64,000 nt of DNA from Ruminococcaceae bacterium UBA6353. Lineage in GTDB: Bacteria > Bacillota > Clostridia > Oscillospirales > Acutalibacteraceae. The position numbers and the translations under genes are program-made. This document shows, one piece after another, positions 50,154 to 58,182 of the stretch; the first letter of the stretch is position 1, and each line of letters opens with the position of its first letter. The stretch spans positions 175,528 to 239,527 of the forward strand of contig DJRT01000002.1 of the NCBI GenBank assembly GCA_002437905.1. Direction: 5' to 3'. A model generated the notes under the pieces. The model saw only the letters and a list, made by a program, of their open reading frames with translations. It was not told where the DNA came from and searched no databases.

Positions 50154-50222
50154 AAGTACTCTCCTTTTTATTTTTTCTGCCAATCAGAATTCTTTACTCT
50201 CCTTTCTCCCGACGGCGTTTAA

Positions 50223-50228
50223 ATTATA
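50223..50228 (-). promoter_or_regulatory. Possible -10 box of the ClpP-like gene
   Basis: A perfect TATAAT on the minus strand lies 70 bp before the start codon; no good -35 is visible at 16-18 bp. Confidence 0.4.
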
Positions 50229-50318
50229 GAACATTCCATGCACCATTATTGGTTCACGGAAAGCTCCCGCATTTTAACGATCGTCTGGGAACCCGGATCA
50301 TGCTCAGGCACATAACAG

Positions 50319-50355
50319 AAACAGAGCCGCGATTTTATCGCGGCTCTGTTTTTGG
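50319..50355. terminator. Hairpin terminator between the WYL and ClpP-like genes
   Basis: 13-bp stem (50320-50332 with 50338-50350) and 5-nt loop. The T-run is better on the plus strand (TTTTT); on the minus strand the tail is TTTCTGTT. It probably ends the WYL gene transcript. Confidence 0.65.
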
Positions 50356-50392
50356 TTATGGCAGGCATTGACCGGCTTGCGGGCTGTCCTGT

Positions 50393-51382
50393 CTATACTT
50401 GTTGATATTTCCTGATCCCGTTCTCTAATTCCTCCCGGATCCTTTCTCTCAGACGCTCCGGCGCCATTACCTCCACATAATGGATGTATTGCATTGCCCA
50501 GTGTTCCATAGCCATAGGACTCGCTTTCAGCGATACCTTTATCTTAGTCGCATCACCGGTTTTGGTAAACTTAACACCGGTGCCAAACCAGTCGATAATT
50601 TGGTCAACGATACGGACATCGGCAATAAACTCGATCAGCTCCGGCTTATCTGTGTACATATATGGCATGGTTGAGGAAATCTTCTTATAGTTGATTCCGC
50701 CTTCATAACCGGGAACACTCCGAATAGGCGTAGCCTTCTTGTGTGAAATTTTCATGTTGGTGATCCGATCAAGCCGATGGAAAACCAGATTGCCCCAATA
50801 TTCGCTGTACGCCATCAGGTAATACCGCTGATTATGCAGGATCAGCTGATAGGGACTGACATACTGGAATGACGATTTGTGCAGCTTTTTATCCACACCA
50901 TATTTGTTATAGTCATAGTGAACTTGATGGCTCTGCTCAATTGCTGCGTCGATCAGCTCGATATTGTAGAATAACGCCTGATTGTCGGTTTTGCTCCAAT
51001 CATTCACCGAGTGTATGTGTTTGACGCTTGCCCGAAAGTACCTATTGGAAAGGCCGCAAAGCCGGTCGATCAGGTCTTTTGAGTGCTTAGCGGTAATATG
51101 CTTGCTGCTCAAAATGCCATCGATCAGCATATGCAGCTCTGAATCCTCAAAATCGCGGCACGCCAAAAAGCTTCCCATCCTGCAGGTTTCAATTTCGATC
51201 CCCGCTTCCTTAAGCAAGGAAAGATTTCTGCTGATCGCTTTCCGTTCGATGACGATTTTGTATTCATTTTCCAGAATTTTTGCGATATTCTCCTGTGTCA
51301 AAGGATGATCGCAACCGCTGTAGTCTTTAAGGATCTGCCATATTCTTATCAACGCCAGTTTTTTAGGTTCAAAGCTTTCCAT
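50393..51382 (-). CDS. WYL domain transcriptional regulator
   Basis: 329 residues. An N-terminal winged helix-turn-helix (LALIRIWQILKDYS to EAGIEIET, ~10-65) is followed by the WYL domain with FQYVSPYQLILHNQRYYLMA (near 168-187) and FHRLDRITN, then a C-terminal WCX extension. WYL proteins sense nucleic acid or nucleotide ligands and often control defence and DNA-damage genes. A 5-6-5 inverted repeat over its own promoter suggests autoregulation. Confidence 0.92.
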   Translation of the reverse strand: MESFEPKKLALIRIWQILKDYSGCDHPLTQENIAKILENEYKIVIERKAISRNLSLLKEAGIEIETCRMGSFLACRDFEDSELHMLIDGILSSKHITAKHSKDLIDRLCGLSNRYFRASVKHIHSVNDWSKTDNQALFYNIELIDAAIEQSHQVHYDYNKYGVDKKLHKSSFQYVSPYQLILHNQRYYLMAYSEYWGNLVFHRLDRITNMKISHKKATPIRSVPGYEGGINYKKISSTMPYMYTDKPELIEFIADVRIVDQIIDWFGTGVKFTKTGDATKIKVSLKASPMAMEHWAMQYIHYVEVMAPERLRERIREELENGIRKYQQV

Positions 51383-51413
51383 TACCGCCCCTCCGAATTA
51401 CAGCACTACCTAA

Positions 51414-51442
51414 ATCGTACCATATCCGGTACATTAAGTCAA
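51414..51442 (-). promoter_or_regulatory. WYL gene promoter with overlapping inverted repeat
   Basis: Minus strand: -35 TTGACT (51437-51442), 17 bp, -10 TACGAT (51414-51419). The inverted repeat GTACC-N6-GGTAC at 51417-51432 covers the -10 and spacer and is a candidate self-binding operator. Confidence 0.7.
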
Positions 51443-51662
51443 ACAGATAATTATCCATAATGCTATATATGGCGGATATGGCTGCGCGTCGTATTCCCGG
51501 CAGAAGAAGGTATCGCTGTCCGGGCAATACTGCCCGCCGATGTCTTCCATATTGCAGCCAAATTTTCTGCGCACCACGACGACACCGCTACGGACAGCTT
51601 TGGGGGCGATAAACGGCTCGCTTCCCTCGCGCAGCCCGCCCGAAGAGACCTCCTGGCTCGGT
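51434..51662 (-). pseudogene. Possible gene remnant downstream of the hydrolase gene
   Basis: Reading on the minus strand from the hydrolase stop, a frame without start signals encodes Gly/Arg/Val-rich residues (SGGLREGSEPF, KAVRSGVVVVRRKFGC) and a Cys-containing tail (GGQYCPDSDTFFC). It has no ribosome site and runs into the WYL promoter. It looks like a degraded fragment of a larger gene, but I cannot name the family. Confidence 0.3.
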
Positions 51663-52511
51663 TTACCTCTCCAGAAAGGCGCGGATGGTTCGGATATAGT
51701 CATTCGCCCTGAGCACTGTGGACAGGTGTCCGCCCGATACATAGGAAATCTGCGGATTGTGCATCAATTTGATCAGATCCTCCTGCATCTTTTCCGAAAA
51801 GAAATCCTGATCCGGCAGGATAAGAAGAATTTTGCCGGCAAGCGCCGCAAAATCCGCCTCGGTTACGGGTTCCTGGTTCATGAGGTCGGCAAGCAGGCCG
51901 GAAATATGCACATCCTTCTCCTGTTTGTAGTCCCTGAAGATCGTCTCAAACATATCCTGCGCACCGGCAATCTCCTCGACACTTTCATTGCGGATATGGC
52001 TCATGCCGACCCGGATGAGCCTCGGCTTCAGCTTTTCATAGTTGCAGTGCTTCATATACCACAGCATCAGCGGCGCAAAAAAGTATTTCTTTTTCAAGCT
52101 TTTCAGCGTATTCGCATCCATGCCGCCGGTAGAAATGAGGATCAGCCCGCCTGTTTCTACCGGATACTTCTGCACATAGATCTGCGCGACCATGCCGCCG
52201 TCACTGACGCCGATAAAGAGCGGCTTTTCAACGCCGAGCCTTTCAAAGAACGCATGCATTCCCGCAACCAGCGCCTGATTGGTGCGCAGCTCTTGCGGAT
52301 AATCAAACAGGAGAACGCGGTAATCATCGGACAGCCCATCCACATAGTCCATCCACATTTCCAGCGTATTCATGCCACCGTTCAGGAACACAAGCGTTTT
52401 TGCGTCCTCTTTTCCGCTCAGAATATAGCGGTATCGCGCACCGTCAACGGTCACCGTCCTGCAGGGGTGCGCCGCCGTGAATCCTTTTAATTTTTCTGAA
52501 TACAGCTTCAT
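51663..52511 (-). CDS. Alpha/beta hydrolase
   Basis: 282 residues. Oxyanion region VFLNGGMNTLEMW, nucleophile elbow GVSDGGMVA (Ser near 103), acid PDQDFF (near 237) and catalytic His in GGHLSTV (near 264). Cytoplasmic. Start 52511 is preceded by a GGAGG sequence. It is the last gene of the seven-gene operon and lies 86 nt after the reductase gene. Substrate unknown. Confidence 0.85.
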   Translation of the reverse strand: MKLYSEKLKGFTAAHPCRTVTVDGARYRYILSGKEDAKTLVFLNGGMNTLEMWMDYVDGLSDDYRVLLFDYPQELRTNQALVAGMHAFFERLGVEKPLFIGVSDGGMVAQIYVQKYPVETGGLILISTGGMDANTLKSLKKKYFFAPLMLWYMKHCNYEKLKPRLIRVGMSHIRNESVEEIAGAQDMFETIFRDYKQEKDVHISGLLADLMNQEPVTEADFAALAGKILLILPDQDFFSEKMQEDLIKLMHNPQISYVSGGHLSTVLRANDYIRTIRAFLER

Positions 52512-52597
52512 CGTTTTTCCTCCTTATGCCCGTAAATCGACAAATGGAGCCACATCAGGGCTGTCGTGCCGGCCATGCCGCCCCTTATCCCTGCTTT

Positions 52598-53533
52598 TTA
52601 TTTTAGGTACTGCCCGCACTCTTTTTCAAGCTCTTTCCACACCGGATATTCCGCACCGATCTCATCAAAGAAGCGTTTCAGATCCCGGTTCAGCGCGCTC
52701 ATCTCATCCACGGCATTCATGGCATGATCGGAAGCGCAGATCTTTCCAAGACCCGTAGCACACATCAGCTTGAAAAAGCGCAGGCAGGTCTTGCGATACG
52801 CAGCGCCCTCGAATTCTGTGTCCTCTTTCGGCAAAATCGTATGTCCGGCCTTCCGGATGGCACGGTAGCCCTCGATATTGGCATCGATCAGCCGGTTCAG
52901 ATATGCCGTGTTGCCCCGGAGCTTTTTCAGGTTGCCATCCGTTTTGTAGCAGGCAAATGCCGCCGGCATCACGAACGCCGCATGGCAGAGAAGATAATCC
53001 TCCATATCCGGCTCATAGACCACCTTGTATTTTGTGCCGCTGAAGATCTGCCCGATCAGCTGCTCGTTTGAAGGCACACCCGCAAGCTGACCGATGGTAA
53101 TCTTCCTAAGATCAACCGACGCCACCCGGTCGCTTTCCCGATGTCCTGCCGCGACCGTAAAGGCAAACAGCACATTTTTCTCCGGCAGCGCGGCGGCAAG
53201 CGCCCTCGCCCGCACATTGTTGCCCACAAAGACGATGTTTTTCGTTTTGTTCGCCCGCAGGGCATCCATCACCGTGTCAATCTGCGTATATCGCACAGCC
53301 ACGAAGATCGCGTCGTATGGATCATCCGGCTTCAGTTCGGTCACCACCTGGATACGGCTGACCGATACGCGGGGCGAAAATGTATCCTTGATCCGCAGGC
53401 CGTTCTTCCGGATCTGCTCCGCCCACTCTCCCCGTGCCAGCAGGGTGACATCCTTTCCGGCTCGGAAGAGATTTCTGGCCAGATTGCAGCCCAGCACGCC
53501 TGCACCGTAAACGAGAATTTTCATTTTCTCCAC
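52598..53533 (-). CDS. Ketopantoate reductase-family oxidoreductase (ApbA/PanE-like)
   Basis: 311 residues. The N-terminal NADP-binding motif ILVYGAGVLGCNLARNL is followed by VTLLARG. A C-terminal helical domain contains the Lys-type region around LPKEDTEFEG. The usual catalytic Lys and Glu cannot be placed with certainty. Divergent from true PanE and in an operon with hydrolases, so pantothenate synthesis is doubtful. It probably reduces a small 2-oxo acid or aldehyde. Confidence 0.75.
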   Translation of the reverse strand: MEKMKILVYGAGVLGCNLARNLFRAGKDVTLLARGEWAEQIRKNGLRIKDTFSPRVSVSRIQVVTELKPDDPYDAIFVAVRYTQIDTVMDALRANKTKNIVFVGNNVRARALAAALPEKNVLFAFTVAAGHRESDRVASVDLRKITIGQLAGVPSNEQLIGQIFSGTKYKVVYEPDMEDYLLCHAAFVMPAAFACYKTDGNLKKLRGNTAYLNRLIDANIEGYRAIRKAGHTILPKEDTEFEGAAYRKTCLRFFKLMCATGLGKICASDHAMNAVDEMSALNRDLKRFFDEIGAEYPVWKELEKECGQYLK

Positions 53534-53546
53534 TCCTTTTTTCCAT

Positions 53547-54323
53547 TTATCCTAATGCCACATCAAGCAGCATCATCACACTAAATCCGACTGCGAAGAA
53601 CACCGTCCCCACATTGGAATGCTTACCCTGAGACATTTCCGGGATCAGCTCTTCCACCACCACATAAAGCATCGCGCCGGCGGCAAAGCTCAATAGATAC
53701 GGCAGAGCCGGTATCACCAGCTGGGCGGCGATCAGCGTCAGCACTGCACCGATGGGCTCCACAATTCCCGAAAGCACACCGCCGAGGAAAGCCTTGCCCT
53801 TTCTCTCACCTTCGGCGCGGAGCGGCATGGATATGATCGCCCCCTCCGGGAAATTCTGAATGGCTATTCCGAGCGACAGGGCCAGCGCGCTTGCCGCCGT
53901 GATCTGCGCATTTTCCGCAAAAAAGCCCGCATACATCACGCCAACTGCCATTCCCTCCGGGATATTGTGCAGTGTCACCGCCAATACCATCATGGTTGTG
54001 CGTCCAAGCTTGGTTTTCGGGCCTTCCGCCTGGTCACTCCCAAGATGAAGGTGCGGGATCAGATGATCCAGCGCCAGCAAAAACAGCACACCGACCCAAA
54101 AGCCGATAAACGCCGGGAGAAATGAGAGTCTTCCCATATTTTCCGCCTGCTCTATCGCCGGGATCAGCAGGCTCCAGACCGAGGCAGCGACCATCACCCC
54201 GGCAGCAAACCCTGCCAGTGCACGCTGCACCGCATCGCCGAGGGACTTTTTCATACAGAACACGCACGCTGCACCGCAGGCCGTGCCAAGGAAAGGAATC
54301 AATATTCCCCAAAAGGTCTCCAT
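53547..54323 (-). CDS. ZIP family metal transporter (ZupT-like)
   Basis: 258 residues with about eight transmembrane helices. The paired metal-binding motifs are visible: HNIPEGMAVGVMY (near 133) and QNFPEGAIISMPL (near 165). It imports divalent metals such as zinc, iron or manganese. The ATG at 54323 is chosen because AAGGAGCGG lies just upstream; it overlaps no neighbour and lies 13 nt from each. Why a metal importer sits in this hydrolase operon is unclear, but the MBL enzyme next door needs metal. Confidence 0.9.
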   Translation of the reverse strand: METFWGILIPFLGTACGAACVFCMKKSLGDAVQRALAGFAAGVMVAASVWSLLIPAIEQAENMGRLSFLPAFIGFWVGVLFLLALDHLIPHLHLGSDQAEGPKTKLGRTTMMVLAVTLHNIPEGMAVGVMYAGFFAENAQITAASALALSLGIAIQNFPEGAIISMPLRAEGERKGKAFLGGVLSGIVEPIGAVLTLIAAQLVIPALPYLLSFAAGAMLYVVVEELIPEMSQGKHSNVGTVFFAVGFSVMMLLDVALG

Positions 54324-54336
54324 CTTCCGCTCCTTA

Positions 54337-55197
54337 TTATCCCACACCCATCAGGAAGCCGCCTTTGGCGTTTTCCTCGGTGTCGTCTGATTCATCATAG
54401 GCGTCGTAGGGAGCGCTCGGGTCGTGCACCCTTTTCTTAAACGGCGAGCAGAGCTGATCCTTGTGCGCAAAGGCAAACCCGAAATTGTCCGTCCAACCGG
54501 TATGGCCGGTGATGAACAGGGGATGTACGCCCATCTTTTTTAGTTTTGCCTCAAGGATGGCGAGTGACTTTACAGCAAGCTTGTTGTTCTCCGCAAGGGT
54601 GGAAATAAAGCTGTAGCCGCCGTCCGCGCCAAACCACAGGGTATCGCCGGTAAAGAGATACTTGTCGTCGATCAGATAGACCATATGCCCCCAGGTGTGG
54701 CCGGGGACAAGGAGGCATTTAATTTTGATGTCTCCGATGCGCAGGGTCTCGCCGTCCTTCAGCAGCTGCTTTTTGTTGTTGATCGTCACCTGCGGCAGCT
54801 TGTAGAGGTGATAGATCACCTTGCGGCGCACCTCACCGGTCAAGTAACGGTTCTCGATCTCGCCGATGTACAGCTTGGCCTTTTTGAACAGCCCCGGGCT
54901 GTCCGCCTCCACCGCGCCCACATGGTCGGTATCCTGATGGGTGATGAAAATGTGCCGGATGGACTTCGGGTCAATACCGAGCCAGCCCATTTTCTCCGCA
55001 AGGCGGTCATAGTTATAGCCCGCGTCGATCATGATGGTCGTGTCACCCTTGCGGTAGAAAAAGATATTCGCCACCCATTCGCGCACGCAGGCAACATTTT
55101 CATCAATCCAGCCGGTGTTCAACGGCTTGAATATCTCCTTGCCGCGGTACATTTTGCTCATTTCTTTTTTCTGAAATTCGGTTGCCTTTTTGGACAT
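54337..55197 (-). CDS. MBL-fold metallo-hydrolase
   Basis: 286 residues. THQDTDHVGAVE (near 88) is the HxHxDH-type motif with Gln in place of the first inner His position (HQDTDH), VPGHTWGH (near 163) and TGDTLWFG (near 182) supply further ligands, and ITGHTGW is near 233. The architecture suits a lactonase/glyoxalase-II-like hydrolase. GGAGGAACG precedes ATG 55197. Internal gene of the operon. Confidence 0.88.
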   Translation of the reverse strand: MSKKATEFQKKEMSKMYRGKEIFKPLNTGWIDENVACVREWVANIFFYRKGDTTIMIDAGYNYDRLAEKMGWLGIDPKSIRHIFITHQDTDHVGAVEADSPGLFKKAKLYIGEIENRYLTGEVRRKVIYHLYKLPQVTINNKKQLLKDGETLRIGDIKIKCLLVPGHTWGHMVYLIDDKYLFTGDTLWFGADGGYSFISTLAENNKLAVKSLAILEAKLKKMGVHPLFITGHTGWTDNFGFAFAHKDQLCSPFKKRVHDPSAPYDAYDESDDTEENAKGGFLMGVG

Positions 55198-55210
55198 TTC
55201 CGTTCCTCCT

Positions 55211-56008
55211 TCAGCTGTTTTCGGTCTGACTTGCCGGTGCGTGTGTGAAAAACTCCATGGCCCGCCGGTAGAATTCCCGCGGGTGGAGCATTACCAGCTC
55301 CGCGTGCTCCATCTTCGGGATGCTGCACAGCTGTACATTGGGAAAATACTTCTTCACGAAACGCATATTCGCGCTGCGCGCCTTCTTTTCCTCTTCGCCG
55401 TACCAATAGGTGATACGGCAGCCGGTTTCCGCCGGCACAGATGGCAGCGCATAGTTGTTCGCCGACCAAAAGATATTGCGGACGGTTCGATTGGAATAGG
55501 TTTTCAGATACGCCGTCAGGGCATCGTATTCCTTCACCGGGTCACGCCCCGGCAGCGTCCAGCGCTCCGGCGGGTAAGCAGCCTCAAGGATCTTGCGACT
55601 TTTCGCAATCAGCCTGAACCCCCAAAAGTCACGCAGACAGGCAAGGCGGCGTAAAATCAGCGGCATCTGATACGGCGTAATGCCGGCATCAATGACGGCA
55701 CACTCAACCGGGATTTTCCCCAGGGCAAGAAAGCGCGTCAGGCACGCGCCTCCGAGCGAGCAGCCGTAAGCCGCATCCAGACGGGAGATGCCATGCTGCT
55801 GCAGCCAATCGGTCACCTCGTCCACCGTCGTTTCTACGGAGACAAAGTCCTCTCCCGTTTCACCATGGCCGTCATAGACGATCTGCATTACATGGTAATC
55901 CCGCGCAAGCAGAGTCACCGCATCGGCGAACACCCACTCCGGTTCCGCCGTACACGGCAGGAACAGCAGCGTCCTTTCATGTTCTTTTCCGTATTCCAGA
56001 ACCCTCAT
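55211..56008 (-). CDS. Alpha/beta hydrolase
   Basis: 265 residues. Nucleophile elbow YGCSLGGACLT (Ser near 83), acid region around YWYGEEEK, and His in KMEHAELVM (near 236). DGHGETG near 46 fits the strand after the oxyanion region. It differs clearly from the two neighbouring hydrolases, so this is a set of paralogues or independent recruits, not a recent tandem duplication. Confidence 0.82.
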   Translation of the reverse strand: MRVLEYGKEHERTLLFLPCTAEPEWVFADAVTLLARDYHVMQIVYDGHGETGEDFVSVETTVDEVTDWLQQHGISRLDAAYGCSLGGACLTRFLALGKIPVECAVIDAGITPYQMPLILRRLACLRDFWGFRLIAKSRKILEAAYPPERWTLPGRDPVKEYDALTAYLKTYSNRTVRNIFWSANNYALPSVPAETGCRITYWYGEEEKKARSANMRFVKKYFPNVQLCSIPKMEHAELVMLHPREFYRRAMEFFTHAPASQTENS

Positions 56009-56061
56009 ACCATCCGCTCCTCCTGGCTTTTTGCAGCGTTATTTTTCCGGATCACTTTCTG

Positions 56062-56844
56062 TCATCGCGCCAAAGAGTGCCGGTGCGCCGCCTGAACCTC
56101 TTGTAAAAACGCTTCCGGATGCTCACCGGCAAGACCGCCATGACCCAGATCCGTAAAGATCTTTGTTTCAAACGGATAGCCGGTTTTCTTCAGAGCCTCA
56201 AGCCCCACTGACAGCTTTTTGTCCACGCTGCCCCTAATCCCGTACCAGAGGAACATATCGGTTCTTGCAAACAAGGAATAGTCGGTCTTTTTGCCGATCA
56301 GATCGTAGTCCTGGTTCTTCCAGCTGCGCCATGTCGCCTTGCCGTAAAGGATACGGTCGGCTTCTTCAAGCGTCCGCCCGGTGACCTTCGCGAGAAACTT
56401 CTTCCTCCTCGGCCCCGGATGCCCCATGATCGCGTAGAACAAGCCCGTGAAGAAGAAACAATAAACCTCCTTGCCCCACCGGCTCCTGATGTTGGGATAA
56501 TCCCGCAGCCCCATGCCGTCGGCGATCGTTGTTGTAATTTTCAGACGCTTATCCGCAAGAACCTCCATCAGCACGCGACATCCATAGGAAATACCGTAGA
56601 GAATGTCGATCCTGCCACCGTAATGCGCCACGATATAATCGCCGAGCCGTTTTGCCTCATCCATTGGCGATACAAACTCCGTTTCCGGCTCGTCGGGATT
56701 AAAGCCATCGTAAGCAACCAGCACCACATGATAGACCCTCGCCATTTCTTTCGCTGTTGGCAGCATACCGCGATAGCTTGTGCCGCCGCCGTGGAGCATG
56801 ACCATAAGCTCCGGGTTCTCCGCGCCGAATTCAAAGTATTTCAT
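56062..56844 (-). CDS. Alpha/beta hydrolase
   Basis: 260 residues. Oxyanion VMLHGGGTSYRGM (near 15), nucleophile elbow YGISYGCRVL (Ser near 86), and His in LGHGGLAGEHPEAF (near 237). An insertion after the elbow (FFFTGLFYAIMGHPGPRRKK) forms a lid. Cytoplasmic. It follows the next hydrolase by 15 nt. Substrate unknown. Confidence 0.82.
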   Translation of the reverse strand: MKYFEFGAENPELMVMLHGGGTSYRGMLPTAKEMARVYHVVLVAYDGFNPDEPETEFVSPMDEAKRLGDYIVAHYGGRIDILYGISYGCRVLMEVLADKRLKITTTIADGMGLRDYPNIRSRWGKEVYCFFFTGLFYAIMGHPGPRRKKFLAKVTGRTLEEADRILYGKATWRSWKNQDYDLIGKKTDYSLFARTDMFLWYGIRGSVDKKLSVGLEALKKTGYPFETKIFTDLGHGGLAGEHPEAFLQEVQAAHRHSLAR

Positions 56845-56859
56845 AGTCTTGCTCCAATC

Positions 56860-57765
56860 TCATTTCTTCAAAATCGCCGTGATTTTGGCAAAGTCCTCAC
56901 GCGCCTCCTTGAAATACGGCAGCATGCAGTAGCAGTGCACCATCTTCGGTCTGGCAAAGGCGGTGTACGGAACGCCCGCGCGCTTGCAGGCTTCCTCAAA
57001 GTCCGGCAGAGCACCGTACAACACTTCATCTGCGGAATAAAAGAAATGAATATCCCCCACACCGGAGAAATCGCCGCGAGAGCCGGAAATCATATAGTCC
57101 GGTACATGCTCCTGCCCGTGGCGCATAAACTTTTCCACCGTCACCATAAAGGCGTAGTCGATGGCAACATTCCGCCCATTCAGCGCCTGCATCCGCGCCT
57201 TTTCGGCGTCGTTCCACGGCACCTCTCCGGGAGAGACGGCAACGATGTGCCGGGGCTGCGGCAGCGGCTCGGGCTGCGCATTATTGTGCGCGGCAATGCC
57301 CAGCGCCAGGGCGCCGCCGGAGGAAAAGCCGCAGGTGCTGACATTTCCGCCGCCATAAATACCGATCATTTTGCGGTAGCATTCGTACACCATCGCGTAT
57401 GTATCGGTGATACAATGCTCCATACAGAGCGGATAAAACGGGAACCACACATCGCAGCCGGTATCCCGCATCAGCTTACGCATCACGGGCAGATCCCCTT
57501 TATCGGGGCCGATGACCATGCCGCCGCCGAAAAAGTAGAGGATCGCACGCTCGGCCGGCTCCGGATTTTCACGGACGATCAGGCACGGGAAGCCGTTCAC
57601 CGTAATCATCTCATAGTGCGCCTTGTGGTCAGTGGGCGTAAATACGCCGCGATGGCGGTTCTGTTTTTCGATGACCTTGGCAATCTCGGCCTCCGGCAGC
57701 CCGAACGCCTTTTTCGCGCCGGAAAGCCGATACGCCCCGCGCAGCAGAGAAGCAAATACACTCAT
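56860..57765 (-). CDS. Alpha/beta hydrolase, hormone-sensitive-lipase-like
   Basis: 301 residues. ILYFFGGGMVIGP (near 72) is the HGGG-type oxyanion motif of the HSL family with Phe in place of His. The elbow TCGFSSGGALAL carries the Ser (near 148), and a C-terminal His lies in KMVHCYCM (near 276). First gene of the operon, behind a strong promoter and an operator-like repeat. Expected to hydrolyse short-chain esters. Confidence 0.85.
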   Translation of the reverse strand: MSVFASLLRGAYRLSGAKKAFGLPEAEIAKVIEKQNRHRGVFTPTDHKAHYEMITVNGFPCLIVRENPEPAERAILYFFGGGMVIGPDKGDLPVMRKLMRDTGCDVWFPFYPLCMEHCITDTYAMVYECYRKMIGIYGGGNVSTCGFSSGGALALGIAAHNNAQPEPLPQPRHIVAVSPGEVPWNDAEKARMQALNGRNVAIDYAFMVTVEKFMRHGQEHVPDYMISGSRGDFSGVGDIHFFYSADEVLYGALPDFEEACKRAGVPYTAFARPKMVHCYCMLPYFKEAREDFAKITAILKK

Positions 57766-57787
57766 ATTGATTACTCCCTTTCCAAAG

Positions 57788-57802
57788 CCAGTATCTTACT
57801 GG
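57788..57802. repeat. Inverted repeat in the leader of the hydrolase operon
   Basis: CCAGT-N5-ACTGG lies 20-35 nt before the first start codon, close to the ribosome site. It may be a second operator or a leader hairpin. Confidence 0.4.
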
Positions 57803-57915
57803 AGATAGACAACCGGGCGGATATCTGCCGCCCAATGGTTAGGGAAGGCTAACCGTCGGACACGCCTTGCCGTACCGGTAAAATTCAGCCCATACCGCCA
57901 GCAAAAATGACCGAA

Positions 57916-57929
57916 ACCGTTTATACGGT
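57916..57929. promoter_or_regulatory. Operator-like inverted repeat at the hydrolase operon start site
   Basis: ACCGT-TTAT-ACGGT lies directly downstream of the -10, over the predicted transcription start. A wider TGACCG...CGGTCA repeat surrounds it (57908-57931). Such a placement fits a repressor, for example of the TetR type, though none is encoded nearby. Confidence 0.55.
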
Positions 57930-57932
57930 CAC

Positions 57933-57961
57933 AGTATAGCATACTGCGTTTTGTTTCGCAA
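57933..57961 (-). promoter_or_regulatory. Promoter of the alpha/beta-hydrolase operon
   Basis: Minus strand: -35 TTGCGA (57956-57961), 17 bp, -10 TATACT (57933-57938). The leader before the first start codon is about 160 nt. Confidence 0.8.
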
Positions 57962-58134
57962 TAGAAAATCCAAATTTCTGTCCGAAAAACTGCGGGCGCG
58001 AATCGGTATTAACTGTCCGGTTCTCCGCACCCTGCCCCCGACGCACCTTTTCCTTTTGCTTTTTGCCATGACAAGCCAAAACCGTTTACAGCCGCTCTCC
58101 CCCGCTCTTTCCTGCACACGCTCCCGTCGATCGC

Positions 58135-58170
58135 ACAAGCGGCAAGCCCGAAACCGGGCCTGCCGCTTGT
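58135..58170. repeat. Strong hairpin after the surface locus
   Basis: Arms 58135-58150 and 58155-58170 pair as a 16-bp stem (one mismatch) with loop AAAC. It follows the last gene of the surface locus but has no T-run on either strand, so it may be a 3'-end stabiliser or a rho-type end and not a classic terminator. Confidence 0.6.
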
Positions 58171-58182
58171 TGTGCGAAATAT

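Larger units (their letters stand above)
57803..58134. other. Intergenic region between the hydrolase operon and the surface locus
   Basis: No gene is convincing here. It holds the leader, operator and promoter of the hydrolase operon (57788-57961). Further right (57962-58134) there is only C/T-rich sequence with no clear signals; an open minus-strand frame 57929-58138 has no ribosome site and crosses the promoter. Confidence 0.6.

Noticed and set aside
52598..53533. True ketopantoate reductase of pantothenate synthesis (panE)
   Set aside because: The protein is divergent, the catalytic residues cannot be placed, and the operon has no other vitamin B5 gene.
57929..58138. 69-codon minus-strand frame before the hydrolase operon
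   Set aside because: It overlaps the operon promoter, lacks a ribosome site and is Arg/Lys-rich in a shadow-like way.
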